13,649 nt of DNA. Source: Verrucomicrobiota bacterium. Lineage in GTDB: Bacteria; Verrucomicrobiota; Verrucomicrobiia; Opitutales; Opitutaceae. Positions 13,129 through 13,649 of the stretch are shown here, piece after piece. A model generated the notes under the pieces. It worked only from the letters and a program-made list of their open reading frames with translations. It had not been told where the DNA came from and made no database searches. The stretch is from assembly GCA_030916665.1 (NCBI GenBank), contig JAUPWC010000581.1, forward strand, positions 1 to 13,649, written 5' to 3'. Each line of letters starts with the position of its first letter. The stretch's first letter is position 1. A program made the position numbers and the translations under genes.

Positions 13129-13649
13129 TTACTTCGCCGCGTCGGCCGCCTTGACCAGGTCGATGAACGACCGGGCCTCAAGCGAAGCGCCGCCGATGAG
13201 GCCGCCGTCGATGTCCTTTTCGGCGAGCAGCTCGGGGGCGTTGGAGGGCTTCATCGAGCCGCCGTAGAGGATGCGGATCTTCTGCGCCAGCGGGGCGCCG
13301 TAGAGCTTGGTCAGCAGGTCGCGGATGAACGCGTGGACTTCCTGCGCCTGCGCGGTCGTGGCAACCTTGCCGGTGCCGATGGCCCACACGGGCTCGTAGG
13401 CGATGACGACGTTGGCGATCTGTTCGGCGGTGACGCCGGCGAGGCCGCCCTCGGTCTGCTTCTGCACGACGGCCAGCGTCGAACCGGCCTCGCGCTCGGC
13501 GAGGGTCTCGCCGACGCAGAGGATGGGCTTGAGCTGCGCCTTGAGGGCGGCGACGACCTTCTGGTTCACGATCGCATCGGTCTCGCCGAAGTAGGTGCGG
13601 CGCTCGCTGTGACCAAGGATCACATACGAGCAGAAGAGCGAGCGGAGCA
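13129..13649 (-). CDS. tpiA: triosephosphate isomerase (5' part cut by window edge)
   Basis: The enzyme interconverts dihydroxyacetone phosphate and glyceraldehyde 3-phosphate in glycolysis and gluconeogenesis. About 173 codons are visible, roughly two thirds of the usual 250, and the N-terminal third with the catalytic Lys lies beyond the right edge. The first visible residues read [17 protein letters not shown], which contains the catalytic His motif GHSERR. The catalytic Glu is in [14 protein letters not shown], whose IGTGK is the start of the mobile loop 6. Phosphate-binding blocks [10 protein letters not shown] and [10 protein letters not shown] follow near the C-terminus. A GTG at 13623 is not the start, since it codes for the Val of VILGHSERR and conserved sequence continues upstream. 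A hairpin terminator follows. secG, often next to tpiA in other bacteria, is not present downstream. Confidence 0.97.
   Translation of the reverse strand, partial: LRSLFCSYVILGHSERRTYFGETDAIVNQKVVAALKAQLKPILCVGETLAEREAGSTLAVVQKQTEGGLAGVTAEQIANVVIAYEPVWAIGTGKVATTAQAQEVHAFIRDLLTKLYGAPLAQKIRILYGGSMKPSNAPELLAEKDIDGGLIGGASLEARSFIDLVKAADAAK

Noticed and set aside
1..13649. CRISPR arrays, tRNA genes, insertion sequences, prophage or defence genes
   Set aside because: No regularly spaced repeats, cloverleaf sequences, transposase-like frames or terminal inverted repeats were visible; gaps between genes are too short for most of these.

Overview
The window is a dense, GC-rich stretch of ordinary bacterial chromosome. 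It holds fifteen protein genes, two of them cut by the window ends. I see no rRNA, tRNA, CRISPR array, insertion sequence, integrase or phage gene. The L28 protein, the weak Shine-Dalgarno use and the mix of genes suggest Verrucomicrobiota, probably Opitutaceae or a relative. That placement rests on recognition, not on a search. The longest stretch without a gene is about 220 bases.

Layout. (1) Bases 1-4682, minus strand, read right to left: an S41 processing protease, tsaD (t6A tRNA modification), a secreted transglutaminase-fold protein and the start of an ExbB/TolQ/MotA proton-channel subunit. The first two genes overlap by ATGA and the remaining gaps are 43 and 60 bp, so this looks like one transcription unit. 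(2) Bases 4718-6968, plus strand: a MidA/NDUFAF7-type methyltransferase, rpmB with its own likely promoter and a clear terminator, and a cytidylate-kinase-like protein. (3) Bases 6981-9917, minus strand, read right to left: an FmdB zinc-ribbon protein, a one-TM unknown protein, murJ (lipid II flippase) and a small GNAT acetyltransferase coupled to murJ by ATGA. (4) Bases 10036-11393, plus strand: an ispA-type prenyl diphosphate synthase and a 157-aa helical unknown two bases behind it. (5) Bases 11413-13649, minus strand: a large GT-C-like membrane protein, and upstream of it tpiA (5' end outside the window), followed by a hairpin terminator.

How the genes fit together. Much of the region serves the cell envelope. 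IspA makes a precursor of undecaprenyl phosphate, MurJ flips the lipid II built on that carrier, the GT-C protein probably uses a polyprenyl-phosphate sugar, and the S41 protease, transglutaminase-like protein and ExbB-type protein act at or beyond the inner membrane. The rest are housekeeping genes: tsaD, rpmB and tpiA.

I did not find a new defence system or mobile system. The best leads are the uncharacterised secreted transglutaminase-fold protein in its operon, an apparent loss of a cavity aspartate in MurJ, three unknown or atypical proteins (231-aa membrane protein, 157-aa helical protein, P-loop-variant kinase), and a strong Shine-Dalgarno sequence at an odd distance from the protease start.
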